A DNA stretch of 64,000 nucleotides from Clostridiales bacterium (GCA_023666645.1 JAMPBP010000001.1:128682-192681), one strand, 5' to 3'. Counted from the stretch's first letter, positions 54,070-64,000 are shown. The notes: generated by a model not told the origin, from the sequence alone. Numbers and translations are program-made.

Positions 54070-55509
54070 CTACTTGAGACCCAGGCTCTCGGCCACCGGG
54101 TCGCGGTCCTTGCTATAGTCACCGCGGCGCGCCTGGTCGATTATATAGTCGAGAGAAATCTTCACTCCGGCAAAGGCCATCGACAGTTCGACACTCTGAC
54201 ACACACGGGCTGCCTTATCGAGATATTCCATTGCTATAATCTCAGCTTCCTTGTAGAAGCCCAATCTGAGCTTTGCTGCGGCATATAGTGGCAATGCCGG
54301 TGGATCGAGGCGCAATTCGGGACACCCTTCCACACGTTCTTTCTCCATAAATGACACTATGCCGTCAAGGCGTCCCATGCCATACAATAGCTTGATATAA
54401 TCACCGGCCAGCTGATACAGACCGTGAACACGGTCATAAGCTTCAAGCACCGTTGCAAGCACCTCGTGGTCCATCTGCCCCTTTGAGACCGATTCCTCGA
54501 TATATTGGGCCAGCTCCTCCTCGGTCTGTTTCATTCCAAACCATTCAGGAGGAATCTCTCCCTTACCTACACAACGGCTGAACTCGATACGCTCCCGGGC
54601 AATGGCACTGTCGGGGTCACGTCTCAACTCCTCCTCCCACAGCAAAAGACTCAAATCGCCACGGTTCTGGTGCTCGTAAATGTCACTGAGAGCGATCTTG
54701 GCTTGCATCATGTCGGGATTGAGCTGAAGCACGCGCTGCAACAGTTCGGCCGCCTTGGAGCTGGCCGGATTCTTGCTTGTCACAAGCGTTGCCTCGACAT
54801 AGAGCGGCAGGAAATCATCAGGGCGCAGTGCCTTGGCATATTCTATGGCGGCAAGCCCCTCGGCCGTGTTACCATTCTCCCGATATATCTCGGCTTGCTT
54901 TATCCAGGCATCGGCATTGAAGGGATCAATGCGTGTAAGTTCCTCTATGAGCTTTTCCGATAGTTCGGGATTGAAATAACGCAATGCCTCGGCACACTCG
55001 CTCAGTGCTGTATCGCGATAGCGGCTGCGTTCAACAAATTCACGATGATGAGCCTCAAGCCATTCATAACATTCATAGGAGTTCACCATCTTGACAAACT
55101 GTATGATCTCCTCATCTTCATTCAGTGAATACTCCTCAAGCAGCCGGTCAAACTGGGCTATAGCCTGGTCATCGGTATTTATCGACCCTCTTACCCTCAG
55201 TATCTCCCACAGCAATCCCCGGCAGTGCTTGTTACGCTCGAGAAAAACGCTTAGGTCGGCCTCATCATACATATCCAGCATGGCAATACCGGCACGAAGT
55301 TCCAACTGATCACTGGCAGGAAAGAGCTTACGGCCCAGCATAAGGACTTCGAGCTGTACATAGCGGTCATATAAATCCCCGGCAAGGTCATATATCATTA
55401 TGAGATCATCTTCGTCATAGTACATTTCACTTTCACGCTTGACCAAGTCTTGCTTGAATCGCTCGTAAAGGTCACGCATATCCTTGTTATTATATTCAGC
55501 CGACGACAT
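54070..55509 (-). CDS. cytoplasmic TPR-repeat protein
   Basis: 479 residues, helical, no signal peptide. TPR-like helix pairs run through residues about 150-320 (DTALSECAEALRYFNPELSEKLIEELTRIDPFNADAWIKQAEIYRENGNTAEGLAAIEYAKALRPDD, LQRVLQLNPDMMQAKIALSDIYEHQNRGDLSLLLWEEELRRDPD). The protein is strongly acidic. Likely a protein-interaction scaffold conserved in Bacteroidales. Convergent with the GH3 gene (15 bases between the stops) and separately transcribed from glnS. Confidence 0.75.
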   Translation of the reverse strand: MSSAEYNNKDMRDLYERFKQDLVKRESEMYYDEDDLIMIYDLAGDLYDRYVQLEVLMLGRKLFPASDQLELRAGIAMLDMYDEADLSVFLERNKHCRGLLWEILRVRGSINTDDQAIAQFDRLLEEYSLNEDEEIIQFVKMVNSYECYEWLEAHHREFVERSRYRDTALSECAEALRYFNPELSEKLIEELTRIDPFNADAWIKQAEIYRENGNTAEGLAAIEYAKALRPDDFLPLYVEATLVTSKNPASSKAAELLQRVLQLNPDMMQAKIALSDIYEHQNRGDLSLLLWEEELRRDPDSAIARERIEFSRCVGKGEIPPEWFGMKQTEEELAQYIEESVSKGQMDHEVLATVLEAYDRVHGLYQLAGDYIKLLYGMGRLDGIVSFMEKERVEGCPELRLDPPALPLYAAAKLRLGFYKEAEIIAMEYLDKAARVCQSVELSMAFAGVKISLDYIIDQARRGDYSKDRDPVAESLGLK

Positions 55510-55569
55510 CTATTGCACTGCTCCTGTTATGGGTTTAATATATTCAACTCTTTATGCTCACTAACATAT

Positions 55570-55606
55570 AAAATCAGAGGAGCCTGCCTCGACAGGGGCA
55601 GGCTCC
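55570..55606 (-). terminator. intrinsic terminator of glnS
   Basis: GGAGCCTGCC (minus 55606-55597) pairs with GGCAGGCTCC (55588-55579), followed by a T-rich stretch. It begins seven bases after the glnS stop. Confidence 0.85.
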
Positions 55607-55612
55607 AGGGAA

Positions 55613-57316
55613 TCATTTCTTCTGAACCTTCTCCCAGCTATCCTTCAACGCTATCGTTCGGTTGAAGATCAAATGCTCGGGGGTGGAATCGTAATCGGGT
55701 GTGAAATATCCGATGCGCTGGAACTGGAACTTCGTTCCCGGCTTGGCATTCATGGCTATGAACGGTTCGACCTTCACTCCATCTATAACCTTGAGCGAAT
55801 CGGGGTTGAGCATCTCCCTGAAATCGCGCTCTGTCTCGGCTGCCGGATTCTCAACATTGAACAGACGGTCATACAGGCGCACTGTTGCATCGACAGCAGT
55901 AGGAGCAGCTACCCAGTGGAGAGTACCCTTGACTTTGCGCTGGCTACCGGGCAGTCCACTGCGTGTCTCAGGATCATAGGTACAGTAGATTTCCTGTATA
56001 TTGCCATCCTCATCCTTCTTCACACCGGTACACTTGATGATATAGGCTCCCTTGAGACGCACCTCGGCATCGGGTGCCAGACGAAAATATTTCTTGGGCG
56101 GATTCTCCATGAAGTCGTCACGCTCTATGTATATCTCACGCGCAAAGGGCATGGAATGAGTTCCCTCCTCGGGACACTCGGGGTTATTTTCCATCTCCAC
56201 AGTCTCGGTCTCTCCCTCAGGATAATTGGTTATGACTACCTTTACAGGATTGAGCACAGCCATACCGCGGGTAGAGATGCGGTTGAGGTCCTCGCGCACT
56301 GCATATTCAAGCAGAGCGACACTGTTGAGCGCCTCATACTTGGTATATCCTATGGTATCGATGAAGTTTCGTATGGACCGGGGAGTGTAGCCGCGACGTC
56401 TCATGCCCGAGATTGTAGGCATGCGGGGATCGTCCCAGCCTGCCACCAGCCCCTCTTTCACGAGTTGCAGCAATTTACGCTTGCTCATCACCGTATAGGT
56501 GAGATTGAGACGGTTGAACTCGATCTGACGCGGACGATAGCTCTCATCTGCAAGCTCGTCGACAAAGTAGTCATACAGCGGGCGGTGAGGTACAAACTCC
56601 AGCGTGCATATAGAATGGGTCACACCCTCGAAATAGTCGCTCTGGCCGTGGGCGAAGTCATACATGGGGTATACATGCCATTGTGTGCCGGTGCGGTGGT
56701 GGGGGTGATGAATAATACGGTACATGATGGGATCACGGAAGTGCATATTGCTTGAGGCCATGTCGATTTTGGCTCTCAGCACATGGCTACCCTCGGGGAA
56801 CTCACCGGCATTCATGCGTGTGAACAGGTCGAGATTCTCCTCAACCGAACGGTCACGGTACGGACTGTTGGTACCCGGAACGGTGGGTGTACCCTTCTGA
56901 GCGGCTATCTCCTCGCTCGATTGGTCATCGACATAGGCTTTACCCTCTTTGATAAGACGCAAAGCCAGGTCATACAGCTGTGGGAAATAGTCGCTGGCAT
57001 AATACTCGCGGTCCCCCCAGTCAAAACCGAGCCAATGAATATCCTCGCGTATGGAATCTACATATTCTACATCTTCCTTGACGGGGTTGGTATCATCAAA
57101 GCGAAGATTGCACGTGCCGCCAAACTTCTCGGCTACACCAAAGTCCATGCATATGGCCTTGGCATGTCCTATGTGCAGATAGCCATTGGGTTCGGGCGGA
57201 AAACGTGTGTTCAACCGTCCTCCATTCTTGCCAGCCTTCAGGTCGTCGGCAACTAACTGTTCTACGAAGTTGAGTCCTTTTGACTCCTCGGGTTCATTGA
57301 TGATATTTTCAGCCAT
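55613..57316 (-). CDS. glnS: glutaminyl-tRNA synthetase
   Basis: 567 residues, class I synthetase. HIGH motif in PEPNGYLHIGHAKA, KMSKS variant in VMSKRKL, and the acceptor-binding and anticodon-binding barrels (MAVLNPVKVVITNYPEGETE, KGTLHWVAAPTAVDATVRLYDRLF). A direct GlnRS is usual in Bacteroidota. A -7-like TACCTTTG at 57417-57410 on the minus strand suggests a separate promoter with a leader of about 85 bases. Confidence 0.96.
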   Translation of the reverse strand: MAENIINEPEESKGLNFVEQLVADDLKAGKNGGRLNTRFPPEPNGYLHIGHAKAICMDFGVAEKFGGTCNLRFDDTNPVKEDVEYVDSIREDIHWLGFDWGDREYYASDYFPQLYDLALRLIKEGKAYVDDQSSEEIAAQKGTPTVPGTNSPYRDRSVEENLDLFTRMNAGEFPEGSHVLRAKIDMASSNMHFRDPIMYRIIHHPHHRTGTQWHVYPMYDFAHGQSDYFEGVTHSICTLEFVPHRPLYDYFVDELADESYRPRQIEFNRLNLTYTVMSKRKLLQLVKEGLVAGWDDPRMPTISGMRRRGYTPRSIRNFIDTIGYTKYEALNSVALLEYAVREDLNRISTRGMAVLNPVKVVITNYPEGETETVEMENNPECPEEGTHSMPFAREIYIERDDFMENPPKKYFRLAPDAEVRLKGAYIIKCTGVKKDEDGNIQEIYCTYDPETRSGLPGSQRKVKGTLHWVAAPTAVDATVRLYDRLFNVENPAAETERDFREMLNPDSLKVIDGVKVEPFIAMNAKPGTKFQFQRIGYFTPDYDSTPEHLIFNRTIALKDSWEKVQKK

Positions 57317-57451
57317 CGTGTGATATTATAAAGTTGCAGGTTTTATATTGTTAGCAAGTCACAAGGAGACAGGCTCACCACATGTGGACTCCGGCTCCAT
57401 TACAACTTGCAAAGGTAACAATTCTCTTAAAATAATAAGACCCCATAGGGC

Positions 57452-57491
57452 AAAAAAAAGGATACACCCTACAATGAGTGGGCATATCCTT
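57452..57491 (-). terminator. terminator of the thrS-infC-rpmI-rplT operon
   Basis: On the minus strand AAGGATA (57491-57485) pairs with TATCCTT (57464-57458), with GGG/CCC pairs inside, followed by seven T. It lies about 30 bases after the rplT stop; the other strand also has a T-run, so it could work both ways. Confidence 0.8.
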
Positions 57492-57519
57492 ATTTTTTGA
57501 GCTTACAAAGAGGTGTCGA

Positions 57520-57870
57520 TCAAGCGTTCTTCACCTTGTCTACGACAGCCTTGAAAGCTGCGGGGTTATTCAGGGCGAGGTCGGCCAGCACCTTGCGGTT
57601 GATCTGGATACCTGCTTTGTGAATGAGACCCATCAGCTTAGAGTAAGAAAGATCCTCCTGGCGTGCTGCAGCGTTGATGCGCTGTATCCACAATGCACGG
57701 AAGTTGGCCTTCTTATCCTTACGGTCGCGATAGGCATAGGTAAGACCTTTTTCCCAAGTGTTCTTGGCTACTGTCCACACATTGCGACGGCATCCGAAGT
57801 AACCACGGGTGAGTTTTAAAATTTTCTTACGGCGAGCTCTTGAAGCTACATGATTTACTGATCTTGGCAT
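57520..57870 (-). CDS. rplT: 50S ribosomal protein L20
   Basis: 116 residues. [26 protein letters not shown] is the basic N-terminal extension that threads into 23S r[27 protein letters not shown] and [25 protein letters not shown] form the globular domain. L20 in other bacteria also represses its own operon by binding mRNA; the hairpin just upstream is a candidate site. Last gene of the operon. Confidence 0.98.
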   Translation of the reverse strand: MPRSVNHVASRARRKKILKLTRGYFGCRRNVWTVAKNTWEKGLTYAYRDRKDKKANFRALWIQRINAAARQEDLSYSKLMGLIHKAGIQINRKVLADLALNNPAAFKAVVDKVKNA

Positions 57871-57886
57871 TTTGTTTACTTTTTTT

Positions 57887-57942
57887 GAGTGTTAGCGGCA
57901 ATGTCCACAATGGGCACATTTACTCTTCAGGGCTGAACACTC
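57887..57942 (-). promoter_or_regulatory. hairpin in the leader of rplT, possible L20 operator
   Basis: GAGTGTTCAGC (minus 57942-57932) pairs with GCTAACACTC (57896-57887) apart from one bulged base, ending 16 bases before the rplT start. It sits in an unusually long 216-base gap between rpmI and rplT. Control by L20 is known in other bacteria; its use here is inference. Confidence 0.45.
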
Positions 57943-58086
57943 GGTTAATAAAATGTAATAAAATCACGAATTAAAATCGAGAAAACTGGTGTGTTAAGCA
58001 GTTGGCGTGAACCGATCTCACTCTCTTCTCCATCTCTACCTGCTGCAGTCAATGGAAAGTCGAGTGCCTCAAACGGGAGGAATCGA

Positions 58087-58284
58087 TTATCTGATGCCAA
58101 GTAATGCCTTTACATTGGCCTCGTCTACGCGCGCAACGGTCGAGAAGTGTGTGAGGTTGCGTTTCTGCTTCTTTGTCTTCTTGGTCAAGATGTGGCTCTT
58201 GAACGCATGTTTTCTCTTGATTTTTCCTGATCCGGTAAGGGCGAACCTCTTTTTGGCACCGGAATTAGTCTTAATCTTTGGCAT
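58087..58284 (-). CDS. rpmI: 50S ribosomal protein L35
   Basis: 65 residues, very basic: [44 protein letters not shown] is the family signature. Its usual place is between infC and rplT, as here, but with a gap of 141 bases after infC and 216 bases before rplT, longer than in most bacteria. Confidence 0.97.
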   Translation of the reverse strand: MPKIKTNSGAKKRFALTGSGKIKRKHAFKSHILTKKTKKQKRNLTHFSTVARVDEANVKALLGIR

Positions 58285-58425
58285 TTTTTTGTTTTTAGTA
58301 ATTATTAATTCGAGTTATCTGCTTGTACAACGACACATCGTTGCAAATCAGTTTTTTTTACTTAGTTCATCCCGTAAAATCAATCTTTATCGTTCCCAAG
58401 CAAGGAGATTGACAAATGACTGCTT

Positions 58426-59097
58426 TTACTTTTTCTTTGGAGCAAGCATCATAATCATGCGCTTGCCCTCGAGTACCGGCATCTGTTCCACTTTGCCATA
58501 ATCCTCGATATCCTGGGCAAAACGCAACAGGAGCACCTCGCCCTGCTCTTTGAAGAGAATCGAACGGCCTTTAAAGAATACATAGGCTTTGACCTTGGCA
58601 CCCTCCTGGAGGAAACCGATCGCATGCTTCAGCTTGAAGTTATAATCGTGGTCGTCGGTTTGAGGTCCGAAACGTATCTCCTTGACGGTAACCTTGGCCT
58701 GCTTGGCTTTCTGTTCCTTCTGACGCTTCTTCTGCTGATACAGGAACTTCTGGTAATCCAGAATCTTGCATACAGGAGGAGCGGCATTGGGTGAAATCTC
58801 GACAAGGTCGAGTTCAAGCTCGTCGGCCAACTTCATGGCGTCATGAATGGAGTATATACCATTCTCAACGTTGTCGCCAACAAGACGCACCTCACGGGCT
58901 CTTATGCGCTCATTAATATTGTGAGGGTCCTTCTCCTTGGCCGGCGGCTGCGGGCCACGGCGTTGCCCCATAGGGGGGCGCTGGGTAGGCTGTCCGGGGG
59001 TTGAGGGACGTTGCATGCCGCCTGCTGCCTGTTGACGCTGTGCGGTGTTGTTGGGGCGCTGTGCGCCTCCGTTGGCATGAAAGTTTTTTTTCTCCAT
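58426..59097 (-). CDS. infC: translation initiation factor IF-3 with an extended N-terminus
   Basis: 223 residues. The standard IF-3 begins at about residue 59 ([63 protein letters not shown]) and runs through [18 protein letters not shown] and [15 protein letters not shown]. Before it lies a 58-residue low-complexity segment rich in Gln, Pro, Gly and Arg. The ATG at 59097 is used here (a TTG sits one codon upstream); I do not see the AUU start used in enterobacteria. Begins nine bases after thrS. Confidence 0.95.
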   Translation of the reverse strand: MEKKNFHANGGAQRPNNTAQRQQAAGGMQRPSTPGQPTQRPPMGQRRGPQPPAKEKDPHNINERIRAREVRLVGDNVENGIYSIHDAMKLADELELDLVEISPNAAPPVCKILDYQKFLYQQKKRQKEQKAKQAKVTVKEIRFGPQTDDHDYNFKLKHAIGFLQEGAKVKAYVFFKGRSILFKEQGEVLLLRFAQDIEDYGKVEQMPVLEGKRMIMMLAPKKK

Positions 59098-59106
59098 CAA
59101 AGGGGG

Positions 59107-61044
59107 TTATTGATTAATCATTTGGTTGACCTCATTGTTCAACTCGGCTGCAAAGGTAGCAATTTTCATGGAACCTTTATCACCCTCTCCCTGTTTTCTA
59201 ACAGAAACTTCACCCTCGGCGGCTTCTTTCTCACCGACGATGAGCATGTAGGGTATGCGCTTGAGTTCGTTGTCACGAATTTTTTTACCTATCTTCTCAT
59301 TGCGGTCATCAACCTCGACACGCACATCGGCTTCCTGAAGCTGGCGAGCCACCTCGCGGGCATAGTCGTTGAACTTCTCACTGATGGGGAGCACGACAGC
59401 CTGCTCGGGAGCGAGCCACAGCGGGAAACGTCCGGCAGTATGCTCAAGAAGCACGGCGACAAAACGCTCCATCGAACCAAAAGGCGCACGGTGAATCATA
59501 ACCGGACGATGCTTCTGGTTGTCGGCACCTGTATACTCGAGCTGAAAACGCTCGGGCAAGTTGTAGTCAACCTGAATGGTACCGAGCTGCCAGCGACGTC
59601 CTATGGCATCCTTCACCATGAAGTCGAGCTTGGGTCCATAGAAAGCTGCCTCGCCAAGTTCCGTGCGGGCTTTCAGGCCTTTCTCGGCACATGCCTCGAT
59701 GATAGCCTGCTCGGCGAGATGCCAATTTTCATCGGTACCTATGTATTTCTCCTTGTTATTGGGATCGCGAAGTGATATCTGTGCCTCAAAGTTATCAAAC
59801 TTCAGGGCGTTGAAGATATAGAATATGATATCCATCACCTTGAGGAACTCAGCCTTGATCTGGTCGGGCGCACAGAAGATGTGGGCATCGTCCTGCGTGA
59901 AACCTCTCACACGGGTCAGTCCATGAAGCTCACCACTCTGCTCGTAACGGTACACCGTACCAAACTCAGCAAGACGCATCGGCAGGTCGCGGTAAGAGCG
60001 GGGATAAGCGCGGAATATCTCACAATGGTGAGGACAGTTCATCGGTTTCAACAGGTACTCCTCGCCCTCCTCGGGGGTGTGGATAGGCTGGAAGGAGTCC
60101 TTGCCATATTTTGCATAGTGGCCTGAGGTGACATATAGGTTCTTATTACCGATGTGGGGTGTGATCACCTGCAGGTAACCGTATTTTTTCTGTATCTTGC
60201 GCAGGAATTGCTCCAGACGGTCGCGCAGAGCGGCACCCTTGGGCAACCACAGGGGCAATCCGGCACCGACATTGGCCGAGAAAGCAAACAGCTCCATCTC
60301 CTTGCCAAGTTTACGATGGTCGCGTTTCTTGGCCTCCTCCATCAAGGTGATATACTCGTCGAGCAACTTCTTCTTGGGGAAGGTGATGCCATATACACGT
60401 ACAAGCTGGTTGCGCTTCTCATCACCGCGCCAATAAGCGCCGGCAAGCGAGGTAATCTTCACGGCCTTAATAGCCGAGGTGTCGGGAAGATGCGGGCCAC
60501 GGCACAAATCGGTGAAATTACCCTGGCTGTAAGTGGTGATGTGACCATCCTCCAGTTCACTGATGAGCTCGCACTTATACTCCTCATTGCGGTCACCGAA
60601 CATCTTCAAGGCATCAGACTTCGAGATATCGCGACGTTCAATCGTTTCCTTGCGCTGGGCAAGTTCAAGCATCTTGCTCTCGATTTTAGCAAAGTCGTCG
60701 GCAGTGAGCTTGTTCTCCCCCGGGTCAATATCATAATAGAAACCATTCTCAATAGCCGGGCCTATACCGAATTTCACACCGGGATAGAGCTCCTGGAGAG
60801 CCTCGGCAAGCAAGTGGGCCGAGCTATGCCAGAAGGCATGTTTTCCCTCGGGGTCTTCCCATTTGAACAATTTGAGGCTGGCATCCTCCACAATAGGACG
60901 AGTCAAGTCCCAAGGTTCACCATTAACCTCGGCAACAAGCACCTCGCGAGCAAGGCGAGGGCTCAGACTCTCGGCCACCGCGAGGGGTGTAACGCCACTT
61001 TCATATTCCTTGACACTATTGTCAGGAAAAGTAATTTTAATCAT
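59107..61044 (-). CDS. thrS: threonyl-tRNA synthetase
   Basis: 645 residues, class II synthetase. TGS domain at the N-terminus ([26 protein letters not shown]), editing domain with [12 protein letters not shown] and the second metal-type motif in DLCRGPHLP, catalytic core with [12 protein letters not shown] (zinc Cys), and [10 protein letters not shown], then the anticodon-binding domain. First gene of the thrS-infC-rpmI-rplT operon. A TACTTTTG box at 61122-61115 on the minus strand would give a leader of about 65 bases. Confidence 0.97.
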   Translation of the reverse strand: MIKITFPDNSVKEYESGVTPLAVAESLSPRLAREVLVAEVNGEPWDLTRPIVEDASLKLFKWEDPEGKHAFWHSSAHLLAEALQELYPGVKFGIGPAIENGFYYDIDPGENKLTADDFAKIESKMLELAQRKETIERRDISKSDALKMFGDRNEEYKCELISELEDGHITTYSQGNFTDLCRGPHLPDTSAIKAVKITSLAGAYWRGDEKRNQLVRVYGITFPKKKLLDEYITLMEEAKKRDHRKLGKEMELFAFSANVGAGLPLWLPKGAALRDRLEQFLRKIQKKYGYLQVITPHIGNKNLYVTSGHYAKYGKDSFQPIHTPEEGEEYLLKPMNCPHHCEIFRAYPRSYRDLPMRLAEFGTVYRYEQSGELHGLTRVRGFTQDDAHIFCAPDQIKAEFLKVMDIIFYIFNALKFDNFEAQISLRDPNNKEKYIGTDENWHLAEQAIIEACAEKGLKARTELGEAAFYGPKLDFMVKDAIGRRWQLGTIQVDYNLPERFQLEYTGADNQKHRPVMIHRAPFGSMERFVAVLLEHTAGRFPLWLAPEQAVVLPISEKFNDYAREVARQLQEADVRVEVDDRNEKIGKKIRDNELKRIPYMLIVGEKEAAEGEVSVRKQGEGDKGSMKIATFAAELNNEVNQMINQ

Positions 61045-61236
61045 AATAAGTTATAAAATTCTGTTCTTCAATCAATTGCCACTTACAAGCATGGCAATCA
61101 AACATTTTATCGTGCAAAAGTAGCATTTTTTTTGCAAACTATTGATATAATGGACAGAATATTTTGTAATTTTACGCATCGATTGAAACGACCGAATCGT
61201 TTAACCCCTTAGTCCGATTTCAAAAGAACACATGCC

Positions 61237-62709
61237 ATGACCGAATTTCTCTCACACTACATAAATCTTTCATGGGTATACTGGTTCCTCACCGTTGCCT
61301 ATGCTATCACGATCATAAGCGTGGTAGGTGTAATTGTGTCGGAAAACCGCAACCCGGTGAAATCGCTCGCCTGGGTTACGGTGTTGCTGGCGTTGCCCGC
61401 CCTCGGTCTTGTTCTTTATATCATATTCGGACGCAATATCAAGAACAAGCGCATCATATCGCGGCGCAATCGCCGCCGGCTGCGCCGAAGGGAGAGCAAC
61501 CGCCGCATAGACTTCAAAAGCCTGCCCCACCGTTCAACCACCAGATCAATGGCCAAACTGGCCCATTCCCTCACCGGTGCTATGTACTACCGCGACAATC
61601 GGGCCGTAATATTCAACAATGGAGCCGACAAAATTGAGGCCCTGCTCCGGGACATAGAGCAAGCCACAGAATACATAGACATTCAATATTACATAATATC
61701 TGACGATAAAACCGGCACACTCCTGCGCGACGCGCTGATAGAACGGGCGAGAGCCGGGGTGAGAATCAGGGTCATATATGACCATGTAGGCTCGTTCAAG
61801 GTGAAGCGTCGGTTCTTTGAATCGATGAAAAGGGAAGGAATTGAGGTTTACCCGTTTTTCAAAGTCACCTTCCCCGGACTCGGATCGCGCATCAACAGCC
61901 GAAACCACCGCAAGATATGCATCATCGACGGCAGCATAGGCTATATCGGAGGCATGAACATAGCCGACCGATATATCGACGGAGGCAAATTCCCCATGTG
62001 GCGCGATCTACACATGCGTGTCACCGGCCAGGCCGTCCGTGCCCTGCAATTCTCATTTGCCGTCGACTGGAACTTCATGGGACACCCATTGCTCGATGAT
62101 GACCTCAAACGTCCCATCATAGCCCACGACCCTACCGAGCATGACCTGCATGCAATACCGGTCAAAGGAATGCAGCTTCTCACCGCCGGTCCCACAGGAC
62201 AATGGAGCAATATAGCCTTCATGATGCAGAAAGCCATAACCTCGGCCCAACGGTGCATATATATACAGACTCCCTATTTCGTGCCCACATCGGCACTGTT
62301 GCAATCGCTACAGGTTGCGGCACTATCGGGCATCGACGTGCGCATAATGATGCCACGACGCAGCGACTCAGATATGTTACGGTGGGCCTCGTCATCCTAC
62401 ATAAAAGAGTGCCTGCAGGCCGGAATTAAAGTCTATCTCTTTGAAGCCGGAATGCTTCATTCCAAATCGATGATTGTCGATGACGAATTCTCGACAATCG
62501 GTTCGACCAACTTCGATTTTCGCAGCGTAGAGCACAACTTCGAGAGCAATATGTTCATCTACTCACACGAATTCAACACTGCACTGCGTGAGATTTTCAT
62601 GGCCGACCAGGCACAATCACATAGGGTAACAGCCAGCGAGTGGAAAAAGCGCCCTGTGACTCAGAAAGCCCTGGAATCATTGATGCGCCTATTCGCCCCG
62701 ATCCTGTAA
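61237..62709 (+). CDS. cls: cardiolipin synthase
   Basis: 490 residues of the phospholipase D superfamily. Two N-terminal membrane helices (WVYWFLTVAYAITIISVVGVIV and SLAWVTVLLALPALGLVLYIIFG) are followed by a basic stretch and two HKD motifs: HRKICIIDGSIGYIGG and HSKSMIVDDEFSTIGSTNFD. Joins two phosphatidylglycerols to cardiolipin at the inner membrane. Transcribed divergently from thrS. Confidence 0.94.
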   Translation: MTEFLSHYINLSWVYWFLTVAYAITIISVVGVIVSENRNPVKSLAWVTVLLALPALGLVLYIIFGRNIKNKRIISRRNRRRLRRRESNRRIDFKSLPHRSTTRSMAKLAHSLTGAMYYRDNRAVIFNNGADKIEALLRDIEQATEYIDIQYYIISDDKTGTLLRDALIERARAGVRIRVIYDHVGSFKVKRRFFESMKREGIEVYPFFKVTFPGLGSRINSRNHRKICIIDGSIGYIGGMNIADRYIDGGKFPMWRDLHMRVTGQAVRALQFSFAVDWNFMGHPLLDDDLKRPIIAHDPTEHDLHAIPVKGMQLLTAGPTGQWSNIAFMMQKAITSAQRCIYIQTPYFVPTSALLQSLQVAALSGIDVRIMMPRRSDSDMLRWASSSYIKECLQAGIKVYLFEAGMLHSKSMIVDDEFSTIGSTNFDFRSVEHNFESNMFIYSHEFNTALREIFMADQAQSHRVTASEWKKRPVTQKALESLMRLFAPIL

Positions 62710-62746
62710 TTTTCACCAACAATTGCCCGAGACCGGCACTACCTGC

Positions 62747-64000
62747 TCAATCCTCACTGTAATGGCGCAGTACCCGGCGATAGGAATTGAAAATCTTGGA
62801 CTTGGATACAAAGCCCACGTAACACCCCTCGGCATCGATTACCGGGAGGTTCCAGGCTCCGGTATCATCAAACTTCTTCATCACCTTATCCATAGGGTCG
62901 TCGGTGTGAATTTTGGCCGAGGGCATGCTCATGAACCGGCGCACAAACATGCGGCGGTACAGATCGGGACGGAACATAATGTTGCGTATATCGTCGAGCA
63001 GAACGACACCCAGCAATTTCCCATTGTCGTCGACAACGGGAAATAGATTTCGGTTGGATTCTGAGATAACTTTCACCATCTCGCGCAGGTCCATGTCGGG
63101 CTTCACAGTCTTGAAGTCGGTCTCTATGACACTCCCTATCTTCAGAAGGGTGAGCACGGCCTTGTCCTTGTGATGGGTGAGCAATTCACCCTTTTGAGCC
63201 AAGCGCCGGGTATAGATGCTGTAGGGTTCGAAGAGACGTATGGTACCGTATGATATCGTCGAGACAATGAGCAATGGCAAGAAAAGCTCATATCCGCCGG
63301 TCATCTCGGCCGTGAGGAATATGCCCATCAATGGTGCATGCATCACTCCGCTCATAACCGCCGCCATGCCCATCAAGGCAAAATTCTTTATCGACAGGTC
63401 AAGCTCAAAAAGGTTATTCAGGAGGAACGCAAAAAAGAATCCCGCCATGCAACCCACATAGAGCGAGGGAGCGAACGTACCACCCACTCCACCGCCACCG
63501 TTGGTAGCCGAAGTCGCGAAACCCTTGAGAAGGATAATCAGCGCTATGAATAGGATGATGAACCACACACTGCCACCGTCATGATAGAATATAGAGCCGT
63601 CGACTATCGATGAGGGGTCACCCTCGAGCAAATCATTGATTGACCCATACCCCTCGCCATAGAGCGGTGGGAAAAGGAATACGAGCGTAGCCAGTATCGC
63701 GCCGCCCACAGCTGTCTTTTTCCACTGAGTGTTGAGACGGTGTTTGAAGAATCCTTCCATCATGTTCATCACGCGCGTGAAATAGAGCGATACAAAGCCG
63801 CAGAAAACGCCAAGGATTATAGCATAGGGAATGCGCGATGTGGGGAATTGCTCGCTTTGAACAAAGAAGAACTCGAGATCGTAGCCGGTAAATACATATG
63901 CAACCGTCGCAGCCGAAATCGAAGCTATGAGCAGCGGCATGACCGACACCGTCGTAAGGTCGAGCATAAGAACCTCGAGAGTGAACAGCATTCCGGCTAT
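62747..64000 (-). CDS. ClC-family chloride channel/transporter with CBS domains, 5' end cut by the window
   Basis: The reading frame is open to the right edge, so the N-terminus lies outside; about 417 residues are visible, starting IAGMLFTLEVL, the ClC segment after the missing GxSxGxEGP filter region. Membrane helices follow, including TSATNGGGGVGGTFAPSLYVGCMAGF (the GxFxP selectivity motif) and GMAAVMSGVMHAPLMGIFLTAEMTGGY. The C-terminal ~130 residues hold two CBS domains (IETDFKTVKPDMDLREMVKVISES, MSMPSAKIHTDDPMDKVMKKFDDTGAWNLPVID) that may bind adenine nucleotides. Channel or H+/Cl- antiporter cannot be decided, because the N-terminal part is missing. Confidence 0.92.
   Translation of the reverse strand: MAGMLFTLEVLMLDLTTVSVMPLLIASISAATVAYVFTGYDLEFFFVQSEQFPTSRIPYAIILGVFCGFVSLYFTRVMNMMEGFFKHRLNTQWKKTAVGGAILATLVFLFPPLYGEGYGSINDLLEGDPSSIVDGSIFYHDGGSVWFIILFIALIILLKGFATSATNGGGGVGGTFAPSLYVGCMAGFFFAFLLNNLFELDLSIKNFALMGMAAVMSGVMHAPLMGIFLTAEMTGGYELFLPLLIVSTISYGTIRLFEPYSIYTRRLAQKGELLTHHKDKAVLTLLKIGSVIETDFKTVKPDMDLREMVKVISESNRNLFPVVDDNGKLLGVVLLDDIRNIMFRPDLYRRMFVRRFMSMPSAKIHTDDPMDKVMKKFDDTGAWNLPVIDAEGCYVGFVSKSKIFNSYRRVLRHYSED

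Noticed and set aside
55673..56755. A 360-codon open frame on the plus strand opposite glnS
   Set aside because: Entirely antisense to a well-conserved synthetase, with no family features or promoter.
60154..61056. A 300-codon open frame on the plus strand opposite thrS
   Set aside because: Antisense shadow; hydrophobic runs come from the complementary codons of thrS.

Overview
The window is an ordinary-looking chromosomal stretch of a Gram-negative member of the Bacteroidota, most likely order Bacteroidales. The signs are an LpxC-FabZ fusion in a lipid A operon, a Porin_10-type porin, PF14905-type outer-membrane barrels, PD40 propeller proteins, dipeptidyl-peptidase-like S9 enzymes, and repeated promoter-like pairs TTTG plus TAnnTTTG about 20 bases apart. 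A family such as Muribaculaceae is a guess. I see no insertion sequence, phage, integron, CRISPR array or rRNA operon. About 50 protein genes and one tRNA gene fill almost the whole window, and both ends are cut (the chloride-channel gene runs off the right end).

Layout. 146-2239: an outer-membrane barrel protein. 2510-8964: a tightly coupled histidine operon hisG-hisD-hisCB-hisH-hisA-hisF-hisIE, in which the aminotransferase HisC is fused to the dehydratase HisB and the usual HisB phosphatase half is absent. A PHP-family phosphatase at 11975-12805 can supply the missing histidinol-phosphatase step. 9007-12805: urea transporter, initiator tRNA-fMet, phosphoglycerate mutase and the PHP enzyme. 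12795-18184: FadL-type channel, CstA, and a coupled pair of a TPR/PD40 protein and an ArgC-like protein without its catalytic cysteine. 18464-23377: YchF, a Porin_10 porin with a solute-binding partner, and a PepSY-like lipoprotein.

23345-34740 is read leftward: a four-gene coupled set (dipeptidyl peptidase, membrane protein with a Nudix-like degenerate domain, miaA, lipoprotein); an operon of a double-receiver/PEP-synthase-like protein and a coiled-coil protein; and DUF695-cysK. 34956-43146: a DUF3127 protein with an SSB-like acidic tail, an M16 protease, the lipid A genes lpxD-lpxC/fabZ-lpxA, ferritin and DUF6155. 43168-50252: S9 peptidase, YgiQ radical SAM protein, UvrB and a CvfB-like S1 protein. 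50344-54054: RsmG, a metallo-hydrolase and a GH3 glycosidase. 54070-61044: a TPR protein, glnS and the translation operon thrS-infC-rpmI-rplT with a hairpin ahead of rplT. 61237-64000: cardiolipin synthase and a ClC channel with CBS domains.

Most genes are housekeeping (histidine, lipid A, translation, repair, envelope). The points most worth a second look are the ArgC-like pseudoenzyme, the receiver/ATP-grasp protein with its coiled-coil partner, the membrane-anchored Nudix-like protein and the HisC-HisB fusion. All functional calls come from reading motifs by eye; no database search was run.
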